A DNA stretch of 64,000 nt from Shewanella corallii. Lineage in GTDB: Bacteria; Pseudomonadota; Gammaproteobacteria; Enterobacterales; Shewanellaceae. Under the pieces are notes generated by a model that saw nothing but the letters and a program-made list of their open reading frames with translations, was not told the DNA's origin and made no database searches. Of this stretch, positions 33,892 through 41,717 are shown piece by piece. The position numbers were made by a program, and so were the translations under genes. The stretch's first letter is position 1. Each line of letters opens with the position of its first letter. The DNA is taken from assembly GCF_023349125.1 (NCBI RefSeq), contig NZ_JAKIKT010000012.1:23835-87834 (forward strand), given 5' to 3'.

Positions 33892-35403
33892 ATGCAAAAC
33901 AGACGTAACTTCCTCAAGCTCGGTGCCGGTGCGGCATTGGGTGGTCTGACAGCCAGCTTCCCTGCAGCAGCTGCTTCTTCCTGCGGTAAAGAAATCAAGT
34001 GGGATGAAACCCATGACGTAGTTATCATTGGTTCTGGTTTTGCGGGTCTGTCCGCAGCGCACAACGCCAAGAAACAAGATCTGGGATCAGTACTGGTACT
34101 GGAAAAGATGCAGGTTATCGGTGGTAACTCTGCAATCAACGGTGGTTGGTTCGCCATTCCTCGCAACCCAATCCAGTTGGCTCAGGGCATCAATGATGAT
34201 AGTCCGGAAGAGCTGGTAAAAGACCAGATGATCTCCGGCCGTGGTATGGCCAGCCGCCCTCACCTGATGCGTATTGCTGAGCACGCCCTGGAATCTTTCG
34301 AGCAGTGTGTGGCTAACGGCGTGACCTTCCGTGAAGGCTTCAACATGCAGGTTGGTGGTCACAACAAGGCCCGTGCTGTTCGTACTACCTATGGTACCGG
34401 TGGTGAAATCACTCAGAACTACTATGAGACCTGTGTGAAGCAGGGCGTTGACTTCCGTAAGCAGGCTTACGTTGAAGACTTCATCATGGATGGCACCACT
34501 ATTGTGGGTGTGAAAGTTCGCTTTAACTATCAGTTCCCGAATGCCAAATCAGGCCAGGTTAAGTTCATCAAAGCCAACAAAGGCGTAGTGATCGCGACCG
34601 GTGGTTTTGCACAGAATATGACTCTGCGTAACCTGTTCGACCCATCTATCGACCCTACATACGATTGTACCAACGCTAAAGGTGCAACCGGTGAAGTGAC
34701 CATGACTGCCATGTCTCACGGCGCTCTGTCTGTTCATATGAACATGATCCAGTCTGGCCACTGGGGTAGCCCGGACGAAGGCGGTTTCGGCTGGTCCAAC
34801 GCTCTGCTGTCTATTACCTGGCACGAAGGTATGGTTGTGAGCGTACTGGACGGCAAACGCTTTATGGACGAGCGCCGTGACCGTAAGTACTGCTCTGAGC
34901 GCATCAGCGCCAACCGCTACCCGGACAACAGCCCAGCGTACCCAATTGCCTTCTTCAACTACAACGATCACCCGGATGATGACCGTGTGACCCGTGCAGT
35001 ACGCGACAAGATGGCCTGGATTATGAACTCCGTAGAAGAGATGGCTGAGCGTTTCAACATCGACCCTAAAGCCCTGCAAGAGAACATTGACCTGCACAAC
35101 AAGCACGTTGCCGAGCGTCATGACCCTCTGTTCGGTCGTAAGATGGACACCGCCCGTAACCTGGAAGCGCCTTTCGTGGTATCCCGCATATGGCCAAAAG
35201 TTCACTACTGTATGGGCGGCCTGAAGACTGATACCGAAGGTCGTGTACTGGCATCCAAAGACCTGGGCGTAATGAAAAACCTGTACGCCATCGGTGAAGC
35301 CACTGGCGGTACTCACGGTGAAACGCGTCTGAGCTCCTGTGCCTGTCTGGAAGGCCTGGCCATGGGTATCGTAGTTTCTAAAACCATCAAAGCTGACGCT
35401 TAA
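33892..35403 (+). CDS. Flavocytochrome-c flavin subunit (FAD-dependent periplasmic reductase, fumarate-reductase family)
   Basis: 503-residue FAD protein of the fumarate reductase/UrdA/FccA flavoprotein family, without a haem domain. A Tat signal (NRRNFLKLGAGAALGG) directs it folded to the periplasm. The FAD dinucleotide fold is at 42-70 (VVIIGSGFAGLSAAH). The catalytic frame is present: Arg331 in RFMDERRDRK aligns with the proton-donor arginine, with His438 in VHYCMGG and Arg479 in GTHGETRL. The usual RLGGNA motif of fumarate reductases is replaced by RLSSCACLEG, so the substrate may not be fumarate. The start at 33892 follows GAGGT. A tetraheme cytochrome is coupled 14 bp downstream and should supply electrons. 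Codon use is strongly biased, as in highly expressed genes. Confidence 0.88.
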   Translation: MQNRRNFLKLGAGAALGGLTASFPAAAASSCGKEIKWDETHDVVIIGSGFAGLSAAHNAKKQDLGSVLVLEKMQVIGGNSAINGGWFAIPRNPIQLAQGINDDSPEELVKDQMISGRGMASRPHLMRIAEHALESFEQCVANGVTFREGFNMQVGGHNKARAVRTTYGTGGEITQNYYETCVKQGVDFRKQAYVEDFIMDGTTIVGVKVRFNYQFPNAKSGQVKFIKANKGVVIATGGFAQNMTLRNLFDPSIDPTYDCTNAKGATGEVTMTAMSHGALSVHMNMIQSGHWGSPDEGGFGWSNALLSITWHEGMVVSVLDGKRFMDERRDRKYCSERISANRYPDNSPAYPIAFFNYNDHPDDDRVTRAVRDKMAWIMNSVEEMAERFNIDPKALQENIDLHNKHVAERHDPLFGRKMDTARNLEAPFVVSRIWPKVHYCMGGLKTDTEGRVLASKDLGVMKNLYAIGEATGGTHGETRLSSCACLEGLAMGIVVSKTIKADA

Positions 35404-35417
35404 TTAAGGAGCGCATA

Positions 35418-35783
35418 ATGAAGAAGTTATTAACCGCTCTGGTAGTAGGCATGGCATTGAGTGGCGCCGCTCAGGCTGGCGACATGGTTAAAATGATGGG
35501 CAAGCTGGAAGGCCGCGCCAACCATGAAATGCTGCATGATGATTGCGCTAACTGTCACGTAGACAAGAATAAGAAAGCTATTGATGACAGCAGCTGTATC
35601 GCCTGTCACGGTAAGCCTTCAGAGATCGCCATTGACGAAAGCATTCTGCCTGTGCACGAAGCCAACCCGCACAAGTCTGTCCACTTCGGTGACGGCGCAA
35701 GCTGCCTGGCATGTCACGCTGAGCACAAGCAAAAAGCTCCAATCTGTACCGACTGTCACCGTACCTGGTTCGAGGTAATGTAA
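35418..35783 (+). CDS. Small periplasmic tetraheme cytochrome c (flavocytochrome haem subunit)
   Basis: 121 residues with a Sec signal peptide (MKKLLTALVVGMALSGAAQA) and four CXXCH haem-binding motifs at Cys43, Cys60, Cys96 and Cys110 (CANCH, CIACH, CLACH, CTDCH). Extra histidines (His36, His40, His80, His85, His89, His103) can be the distal ligands. The arrangement matches the cytochrome domain of Shewanella flavocytochrome c, here as a separate chain. It begins 14 bp after the flavin subunit with an AAGGAG ribosome site, so the two are co-translated partners: quinol-derived electrons (via CymA in Shewanella, not in this window) would pass through these haems to FAD. Confidence 0.93.
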   Translation: MKKLLTALVVGMALSGAAQAGDMVKMMGKLEGRANHEMLHDDCANCHVDKNKKAIDDSSCIACHGKPSEIAIDESILPVHEANPHKSVHFGDGASCLACHAEHKQKAPICTDCHRTWFEVM

Positions 35784-35795
35784 CAGTCATGCATT

Positions 35796-35826
35796 CAGGA
35801 TTATTCGCCAGCTGCGAATAATCCTG
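35796..35826 (+). terminator. Strong hairpin after the tetraheme cytochrome gene
   Basis: CAGGATTATTCGC-CAGCT-GCGAATAATCCTG: 13-bp perfect stem, 5-nt loop, 12 bp after the stop codon. No T-run follows, so it may protect the 3' end of the upstream message or attenuate rather than fully terminate before the porin gene. Confidence 0.6.
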
Positions 35827-36045
35827 TGCGCGGATTGCAATATATAGTCGGCCTTTACCATGGTAAGGGCTGACTTTCTGCGTCTCAAAAACACTCACAC
35901 AACATAACCAACTCACAAAACCACACCAGCAAGCATAAGCTTCGACACAGACACAACATTCATCAGATTTTTCACCACCAGTTTGAACCTGCAAAGCCAA
36001 TTCCACACATTGCCGCTACACCAGAGTTTCAAGCTGGCGTCACAA

Positions 36046-36411
36046 ATAAATAAGTTGGTAACCGAATTAACGTTAACTGCATCACTAATTGGCAATGCGC
36101 TGGCTGGTGAATTGATTCAGGTGAAAGGTAAACTCCTTGGTCGCGAAAATCATAGTTTTAGCTATGAAGATGGCTGTCAGGCTTGCCACCAGGGATCCGG
36201 CAAGAAAACGCAATCTATGTTGCAGTCATGAACTTCACGACACCAAGCAACATCGAAATGGACCAAAGCGATCTGGCTGTACCGAAAGCCCATCCGCGCA
36301 AGTCCATCCACTTCGGTTAAGGCGCAACCTACCCGGCCTGTTTCACTGAGCACAACGAGAAGGCTCAGCGGCTGTATCAGTGTCAGCGCACCAGGCTCGA
36401 AGAGATGTAAT
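36046..36411 (+). pseudogene. Decayed second copy of the tetraheme cytochrome c gene
   Basis: Reading with one frame change, this stretch matches the intact cytochrome at 35418-35783 from signal peptide to stop. The start codon is now ATA. GELIQVKGKLLGRENH corresponds to GDMVKMMGKLEGRANH, and one haem motif survives (CQACH). Further on HPRKSIHFG-stop-GA and TEHNEKA correspond to HKSVHFGDGA and AEHKQKA. The third and fourth haem motifs are destroyed (PACF and YQCQ instead of LACH and TDCH), an in-frame TAA occurs at about 36318, and the reading frame shifts near 36230. It ends ...RLEEM-TAA, against ...WFEVM-TAA. It cannot make a functional cytochrome. Confidence 0.85.
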
Positions 36412-36469
36412 TAAAAATAAGGGGAGGTGTCCAACACAGACAACCTCCTCTATGTACCTAGGAATAAGA

Positions 36470-37600
36470 ATGATGAACACTAAGTTTATGTTGTCCTTAG
36501 TGGCTGCTGCCGTAACCGCGAGCACTTTCTCTGCTCAGGCAGCTCAGGAAGATGGAGTTAAATTCGGCGGCTCTGTTCGCGCCAACTACCACTGGGTTGA
36601 TGACAAGGACACCAGTGCCGACAAAGGCGGTGAGTTCAAGTTTGACGTAGTAACCGCTAAAGTCAGCGCCAAGCAGGGTGACTTTGGTCTGGAAGCCGAA
36701 TACCGTTTTACCGGTAGCGACGACTTCCTGAAGTACGGCTACGGCTACTACAACATCAACCCTGACATGCAACTGCAACTGGGTGTAGCCATGGTACCGT
36801 TTGGTAATCCAAACGTTGCGTCCAACTCATGGTGGATGAGCATCGGTTACTACATGGGCTTCGAAGAAGACTATGACACTGGTGTGAAACTGGTTTACAA
36901 GAAAAACGGCTGGGCAACTGACATCGCTTACTTCAACGGCGCTGAATACAGCGCGAACGTTTACAAGAAGTATGCCGGTGACATTGCTACCGGTGAAGTA
37001 GGTGGCAACGAGTACCACAACGAAGAGCGTAACCAGTTCAACCTGCGTCAAACCTACACTGTTGAGCACCACGGCGGTTCCACCACTTTCGGTGGTTCTG
37101 TTCAGTACGGCCAGTTGTATAACAGTCTGACCAACAACAGCGGTGACCGTCACGCGTTCGCGCTGCACATGAGCACCAACTACCAGGGCTGGAACTTCAC
37201 CGCTCAGGCGATCAGCTATGAGTTTGATGCTGCTGATGCGCAGAAAGGCACTGAGCACATGATCGCCTTCGCTCAGGGTGGTTCTTTGCTGGAAACTGCT
37301 GACAAGGGTCAGCTGTACACCTTTAACGTTGCCAAGACTATCGCCACTGATTTCGGTAGCGTGAAGCTGTACAACGACTTCAACGTGATGACTCCTGATG
37401 TTGAAGACGAAAGCTTCAAGAACAGCTACCAGAACGTTACCGGCGCAGCTATCACTGCTGGCCCAACCTACTCCTCTATCGACCTGTCTTTCGGCAAAAA
37501 CATGTGGGGCAGCTCTCTGGCCGCTTCCGGCATCGGCCTGAACGATGGTGTTAACGAGTGGGATGCCCGCATCAACGTTAACGTTGGCTACTACTTCTAA
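36470..37600 (+). CDS. Outer-membrane porin
   Basis: 376-residue beta-barrel porin. The Sec signal peptide is MMNTKFMLSLVAAAVTASTFSAQAA, and the mature chain alternates short polar and aromatic segments and ends in ...NVGYYF with the C-terminal Phe needed for outer-membrane insertion. It resembles the small phosphate/anion-selective or general porins found beside flavocytochrome genes in Shewanella. AGGA lies six bases before the ATG at 36470. The open frame extends upstream to 36380, through pseudogene sequence, and I do not count it. Position suggests that it lets the substrate of the periplasmic reductase into the periplasm. No separate CRP-type site is visible, so it may be read from the flavin-subunit promoter. 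Codon bias is strong. Confidence 0.88.
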   Translation: MMNTKFMLSLVAAAVTASTFSAQAAQEDGVKFGGSVRANYHWVDDKDTSADKGGEFKFDVVTAKVSAKQGDFGLEAEYRFTGSDDFLKYGYGYYNINPDMQLQLGVAMVPFGNPNVASNSWWMSIGYYMGFEEDYDTGVKLVYKKNGWATDIAYFNGAEYSANVYKKYAGDIATGEVGGNEYHNEERNQFNLRQTYTVEHHGGSTTFGGSVQYGQLYNSLTNNSGDRHAFALHMSTNYQGWNFTAQAISYEFDAADAQKGTEHMIAFAQGGSLLETADKGQLYTFNVAKTIATDFGSVKLYNDFNVMTPDVEDESFKNSYQNVTGAAITAGPTYSSIDLSFGKNMWGSSLAASGIGLNDGVNEWDARINVNVGYYF

Positions 37601-37642
37601 GTCGCCCATCCAAACAGCAATCAAATGCTGAATTGATGACCC

Positions 37643-37669
37643 AAAGGCCTGCAATCGCAGGCCTTTTTG
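37643..37669 (+). terminator. Terminator after the porin gene
   Basis: AAAGGCCTGC-AATC-GCAGGCCTTTTTG, 42 bp after the stop. Confidence 0.88.
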
Positions 37670-37839
37670 CATTTTGATGACGCAGACCAACTGTTGCAAT
37701 CACCTGATTAATTTCACCCTGTTTTTTGAGGTTCGAGCTTTCGTCCTGCGATCCAGCCGTTCTTTTTAACTGAGTCACAAACCGGCCAAATGGTTTGAAA
37801 TCAGTCACTGAAATTCAAAATTTCACCAGAGCAAAAATA

Positions 37840-37859
37840 TTCGCGACATGGTTCACGAA
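37840..37859. promoter_or_regulatory. Upstream palindrome of the cupin promoter
   Basis: TTCGCGA-CATGGT-TCACGAA, centre 37849.5. It is the counterpart of the element at 33778-33797, with the same 7-6-7 layout and the same 41-bp distance to the downstream CRP-like site. Confidence 0.55.
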
Positions 37860-37882
37860 TAAGTTTCTCAGTACCAATTGGC

Positions 37883-37925
37883 CGTGATCAAATTCACCGT
37901 TAGCACATTTCAGGCGTTCTATTCT
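37883..37925 (+). promoter_or_regulatory. Class II CRP-like promoter of the cupin gene
   Basis: CGTGA-TCAAAT-TCACC (37883-37898, centre 37890.5) and the -10 box TATTCT (37920-37925). The spacing from site centre to -10 (29.5 bp) is identical to that in the flavin-subunit promoter, placing the site at -41.5 for a start at about 37932. Confidence 0.6.
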
Positions 37926-37997
37926 TGTTGCATCCAGAGCACAATGCGCCCGCTTTAGAGGCCTGTGCCCTATATACGAAAAAGTGAGATGATGACG

Positions 37998-38741
37998 ATG
38001 AAACTGAAAATGATCTGCGCCCTGGTGGCTGCCGTGACCTCTTCCGCCGCTATGGCCTCTGGCCCTCAGTGCAACCACGCTCAACTGCCATATCAGCAGA
38101 TGACACCAGTTCCATACGACAGCTCTCCACACGTTCCTCAGGACACCATCCCTGAGCAGTGCCGCGACCCACAGGTTGAAGCCTACATCGCTGACTGGGA
38201 AGCCGGTAAAATTGACTTCAACACTATCGAGCCAAACGACAGCATCGCGAAAGATCAGCGTTTCTGTAAGGGTCTGGACGACAATGGTAACGTTCTGGAA
38301 GTTAAGAACTGCGACCTGAAAAACGCACCAGTAGGCTACATGTGGAAAGATCTGGCTGACGCGCCAATGGTTATTGGTATCACCAATGGTGGTAAATCAG
38401 ACCACGAGCCACACTTCCACGGCCAGCCTGAGTGTTACTACGTAGTAAACGGCGAAAGCCCGACTCTGGCTGACAACAAGTTCCGCCCACTGAAGAAGGG
38501 TCAGTACTTCTACATTCCTGGTAACCACATCCACAACACCCCAATCATGAACGAAGAAGGTCTGGGTGTAATGTACTGGTATCCAAACAACGCCCACTTC
38601 AACGGCTTCAAGTACTACTGGCGTAAAGATGTGAAGAACCTGCGCGTTGCTGAAGAAGCTTTCGACCGCGTAGACGAAATCCGTAAGCGTGACCTGGGCC
38701 TTGGTCCATACGGCACCAACGAAGCTTTCTTCAAGAAGTGA
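37998..38741 (+). CDS. Periplasmic cupin-domain enzyme of unknown substrate
   Basis: 247 residues with a Sec signal (MKLKMICALVAAVTSSAAMA). The cupin core has the full first motif HxH(X)3E(X)6G: His139, His141, Glu145, Gly152. The second motif PGNHIH supplies His177/His179, so a metal site is expected. Tyr147 stands two residues after Glu145 (E-C-Y-Y), the place of the catalytic tyrosine in cupin DMSP lyases such as DddQ and DddY. The N-terminal third has paired cysteines (25, 55, 90, 105). Full-length DddY is much longer, so this is not a standard member. Starts at 37989 or 37992 are also possible; 37998 has the best ribosome-site spacing. The promoter copy links it to the flavin-subunit operon. 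Confidence 0.78.
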   Translation: MKLKMICALVAAVTSSAAMASGPQCNHAQLPYQQMTPVPYDSSPHVPQDTIPEQCRDPQVEAYIADWEAGKIDFNTIEPNDSIAKDQRFCKGLDDNGNVLEVKNCDLKNAPVGYMWKDLADAPMVIGITNGGKSDHEPHFHGQPECYYVVNGESPTLADNKFRPLKKGQYFYIPGNHIHNTPIMNEEGLGVMYWYPNNAHFNGFKYYWRKDVKNLRVAEEAFDRVDEIRKRDLGLGPYGTNEAFFKK

Positions 38742-38779
38742 TCACTTCTGAATAATTGCTCCCCTTTCAAGGGATAGAG

Positions 38780-38803
38780 ATGGCCGCAACTGCGGCCATT
38801 TTT
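38780..38803 (+). terminator. Terminator after the cupin gene
   Basis: ATGGCCGCA-AC-TGCGGCCAT followed by TTTTATTT, 39 bp after the stop and 20 bp before the convergent DUF1223 stop. Confidence 0.85.
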
Positions 38804-38822
38804 ATTTCTCTGCCGCCAAGGT

Positions 38823-39557
38823 TCATGGAGCACCACGCCCCCCAACGGCCTGAACAGGCTGGCCCTGCTCTTCAAGCCAAAGCACCCAGGCGAGTGCCTC
38901 ATCATCGATGTCAGGGCTCGCAGGCAAATCGCCAACAAACTTCTGTCCAGTTCCGGGTATCTCTGTAACAGAGAGCACCACAAACGGGTTGTTGAGCGTC
39001 CTGCCCTGGTTCTCTCCCCGCTTCACAACCACCTTTGCAGCGGGTAACACCCAGGCAAACCTGAGCCGTGCATCTTTTTGTAATGGCCTTGAAAATCCTG
39101 CCTGAAGCAGTCCTTTTTCAACCTGAGCTGTCAGCACTCCAGCCTCTGTTTCAGACAACTCAGGCACTGGCGTCAACGACCAGCCAAGTAAGGTCCAACA
39201 TCTTATCTCATCACCGTTAATCATCAGCTGTGGCGTATAAACCTGGGAACTGAAATCACCGCGATAGTAGGCGTACTGACGTTCTGTGAACTCTCCCTGT
39301 GACCAGGTGTCCTCCCAGCCAAGGTTGTTCCAATAGGTAACATGAAAAGAGAGGGGGAATACCCGCTGCCAAAGTTGAGGATGTGTGTCCAAATCGGCCA
39401 ACCAGTTGTCTGCTGGAGGGCAGGAGCTACAGCCCTGTGAGGTGAACAGTTCAATAACAAGGGGGCTCAACTTACTGCTGTGATACTCCCTCACCTCCGC
39501 ACTGACAGTAGACGCCAGCATCAGTGACACCAGTGCAATGGATATTTTGAAGCCCAT
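38823..39557 (-). CDS. Secreted DUF1223 family protein
   Basis: 244 residues with a Sec signal peptide (MGFKISIALVSLMLASTVSA). The DUF1223 core follows: ELFTSQGCSSCPPADNWL near residue 38, FHVTYWNNLGWEDTWS, and YTPQLMING. The CSSC pair resembles a thioredoxin-fold active site, so a periplasmic thiol-disulfide or copper-related role is plausible. The family has no settled function that I know of. The gene is convergent with the cupin gene and is not obviously part of the respiratory module. Confidence 0.88.
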   Translation of the reverse strand: MGFKISIALVSLMLASTVSAEVREYHSSKLSPLVIELFTSQGCSSCPPADNWLADLDTHPQLWQRVFPLSFHVTYWNNLGWEDTWSQGEFTERQYAYYRGDFSSQVYTPQLMINGDEIRCWTLLGWSLTPVPELSETEAGVLTAQVEKGLLQAGFSRPLQKDARLRFAWVLPAAKVVVKRGENQGRTLNNPFVVLSVTEIPGTGQKFVGDLPASPDIDDEALAWVLWLEEQGQPVQAVGGRGAP

Positions 39558-39694
39558 ATCACCCCCGGATTTCGATTAGTACTGCAAAACAGACCCGAAA
39601 AAATCAACCTTGATTTCATACGGGCTTGAACTTGAACTCATACTGTGTCGTTCTAGTGTTAAAGCATGAACTAAAAAAATTGAATGGTGGCAAT

Positions 39695-39982
39695 ATGAAT
39701 ACCTATCAGGCAATTCCCTGTGCCAGATATGATTATCTGGAGTTGGCGTGTATTCGTCACTATCCACTTGCCCTTGAACTTCGCAGCGGAGAAGTACTGC
39801 ATGGTAAGGCTGTCACTACAGAGACCCGGGCAGACAAGAGCGAATGGCTTGTGGTGGAAACGCCGGTAAAAACCCGATCCATCAGGTTGGATCAGATTAT
39901 GGCAATCACCCCCCAGCAAGAGGGGGCGGATTTTGGGCGGGTCAGTATTGCGGATGAACTACCCAGCGCAGAGTCCGGTTAA
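39695..39982 (+). CDS. rof: Rho-binding antiterminator (Rof/YaeO family)
   Basis: 95-residue product. Residues 1-75 follow E. coli Rof: MNTYQAIPCARYDYLELACI, then LALELRSGEVLHGKA, WLVVETPVKTRSIRLDQIMAI. Rof binds the Rho hexamer next to its RNA site and inhibits Rho-dependent termination. The start at 39695 follows TGGTGG; the frame upstream to 39626 has no ribosome site. A C-terminal tail of about 20 residues (QQEGADFGRVSIADELPSAESG in pieces: GADFGRVSIADE) is longer than in E. coli. Its stop codon overlaps the stop of the convergent antiporter gene by four bases. Confidence 0.87.
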   Translation: MNTYQAIPCARYDYLELACIRHYPLALELRSGEVLHGKAVTTETRADKSEWLVVETPVKTRSIRLDQIMAITPQQEGADFGRVSIADELPSAESG

Positions 39983-41451
39983 CCCTCTGCACGTCTGCTC
40001 ATCCACCACTGCAATCCTCCCACCAGCACAATGCAGCTTATAATGGCAAGGCTCCAGCTGCCAAGCTTGCCGAATCCTGCATTCAGCATTTGAAAGCCTA
40101 CCAAAGAGCTGGCTGCCACAGTCAATGCGAAAGGCAACTGAGTTAATACATGGGCTCGTGGCTCACAACCACTTGAGGTGGCACTCAGCACACTGGTATC
40201 CGAAATTGGTGAACAGTGATCGCCAAACACTGAACCAGCCAGGACCGCGCTCAAAGCTGGCAGCAGGAGTTCAGGGGCAACCTGAGAAGCGATCTCTGCG
40301 CCAATGGGGATCATAATGGCAAAGGTTCCCCAACTGGAACCTGTGGCAAATGCCATCAAAGCGCAAAGCAAAAACATACCGGCCACCAACAAAGATGGAT
40401 TCAGATAGATCTCTGCCAGATGCGCCAGCATACCAGCAATCTTAAGATCTTTAATAACTGAACCTATCATCCAGGTGCACAACAGAATACCTATGGCCAG
40501 GCCCATACTACGGGTGCCATGGACCAGATCTGCCAGTAGTTCACGCAGACTGCGACCGGTCGCCCGCATCATCAGCAGACATACTGTAACTGCCAATAAT
40601 GCGGCATTACGCATGGCTGCACCTATGTCTGCTGCGGCCAACCAGGCCATAACCCCGGGCGCCTGCGCATTGTTGGCGCCTGACCAAAGAGTTAACCCTA
40701 CAGATGCCACCAAGAGTGTCAGCATCGGCAGCAATAACAGCCAGGGGTTCCCTTTGGAGACAGCGGCTGACAAAGGCGCTTGTGGTAACTCACGTCCAAA
40801 ACCAAACCCCTGCCACGCAACATACAGGGACACAGCGATAGTCAGCACGGCGTAAAAGTTCATTTGTCCCAGTTCAACAAATGCCGACAGTGGAGATACC
40901 GGCAGGAAACTAATCCCGGCTAACAGGGCAATCAGATAGGGTCCCCAGCTGGAGAAAGGCAGCAGAGCACAGAGAGGAGAAGCATTTGAGTCGACAAAGT
41001 AGGCCAGCTGTTCCCGACGAATTTGATAACGTTCGCTCAATGGCTGACATACGTGCCCTACGGCCAGGCAACTGAAGATGCCATCAATAAATACCAACCA
41101 GCCCAGCAGTATTACCCCTAGTCTGGCCTGTCTGCGGGTACGAATGCGGGTATAAAGCCAGTCACCAAAGGCGGTCACAGCCCCCCCCCGGGCAAACAGT
41201 TGAGTCATCACTCCCAGCAGTACCATGGCGGCCAGCACATCAAGGTGCCAGCTTTGCCACTGACCATCACGATATAGCTGACGGCTGGCGATATCCAACA
41301 GGTATTCCAGGGTTTGCTGTGGCTGCAACTGAGTGTAAACCATGGCGCCGGCAAGAATACCTGCCCCAAGGGCCAACAAGGTATGACGGAAGATTAGCGC
41401 CAGCACCAGTGTTAACACCAAGGGCAAAAAAGCCGGCAAATTTACATCCAT
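39979..41451 (-). CDS. NhaC-type Na+/H+ antiporter family protein
   Basis: 490-residue inner-membrane transporter with about 11-12 hydrophobic segments, of the NhaC/YqkI-like branch of the ion transporter superfamily. Conserved motifs are FIDGIFSCLAVGHVCQPLS, DSNASPLCALLPFSSWGPY, FATGSSWGTFAIMIPIGAEIA and GSVFGDHCSPISDTSVLSA (each a part of a discontinuous helix with charged residues in the membrane). Members exchange Na+ for H+, or malate and lactate with Na+/H+. The substrate here cannot be told from sequence. The initiating ATG at 41451 gives MDVNLPAFLPLVL. No operon partner. Confidence 0.83.
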   Translation of the reverse strand: MDVNLPAFLPLVLTLVLALIFRHTLLALGAGILAGAMVYTQLQPQQTLEYLLDIASRQLYRDGQWQSWHLDVLAAMVLLGVMTQLFARGGAVTAFGDWLYTRIRTRRQARLGVILLGWLVFIDGIFSCLAVGHVCQPLSERYQIRREQLAYFVDSNASPLCALLPFSSWGPYLIALLAGISFLPVSPLSAFVELGQMNFYAVLTIAVSLYVAWQGFGFGRELPQAPLSAAVSKGNPWLLLLPMLTLLVASVGLTLWSGANNAQAPGVMAWLAAADIGAAMRNAALLAVTVCLLMMRATGRSLRELLADLVHGTRSMGLAIGILLCTWMIGSVIKDLKIAGMLAHLAEIYLNPSLLVAGMFLLCALMAFATGSSWGTFAIMIPIGAEIASQVAPELLLPALSAVLAGSVFGDHCSPISDTSVLSATSSGCEPRAHVLTQLPFALTVAASSLVGFQMLNAGFGKLGSWSLAIISCIVLVGGLQWWMSRRAEG

Positions 41452-41717
41452 TGTCAGTTACTCCACATTCTGAGATGCAGTATTTAAGCGTACGGCAACG
41501 CCACCTGTGTGCGCGGCAATGCCTGAAATGAGACGATTCAGCCAGAGAGTATCACTGTTTTCAGTGTCGACTTAACCACAAAATGCTAAAAATCTTTAAA
41601 CATCATCTAATTAATGAGCAAAAATTGTGCACTTGAGTGACTCAGCTATTCCTCTGGCCCTGCGCACTGCTAGAATCAGAACCTCATCATTGCATCCTTA
41701 ATACAGGAAGGACTCCC

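Noticed and set aside
34549..35316. 255-codon open frame antisense to the flavin subunit, and a 290-codon one antisense to the porin (36827-37699)
   Set aside because: Both are produced by the highly biased codon use of the sense genes. No ribosome sites or domains.
36380..36469. N-terminal extension of the porin frame
   Set aside because: It reads through the end of the cytochrome pseudogene. The signal peptide and AGGA site place the true start at 36470.
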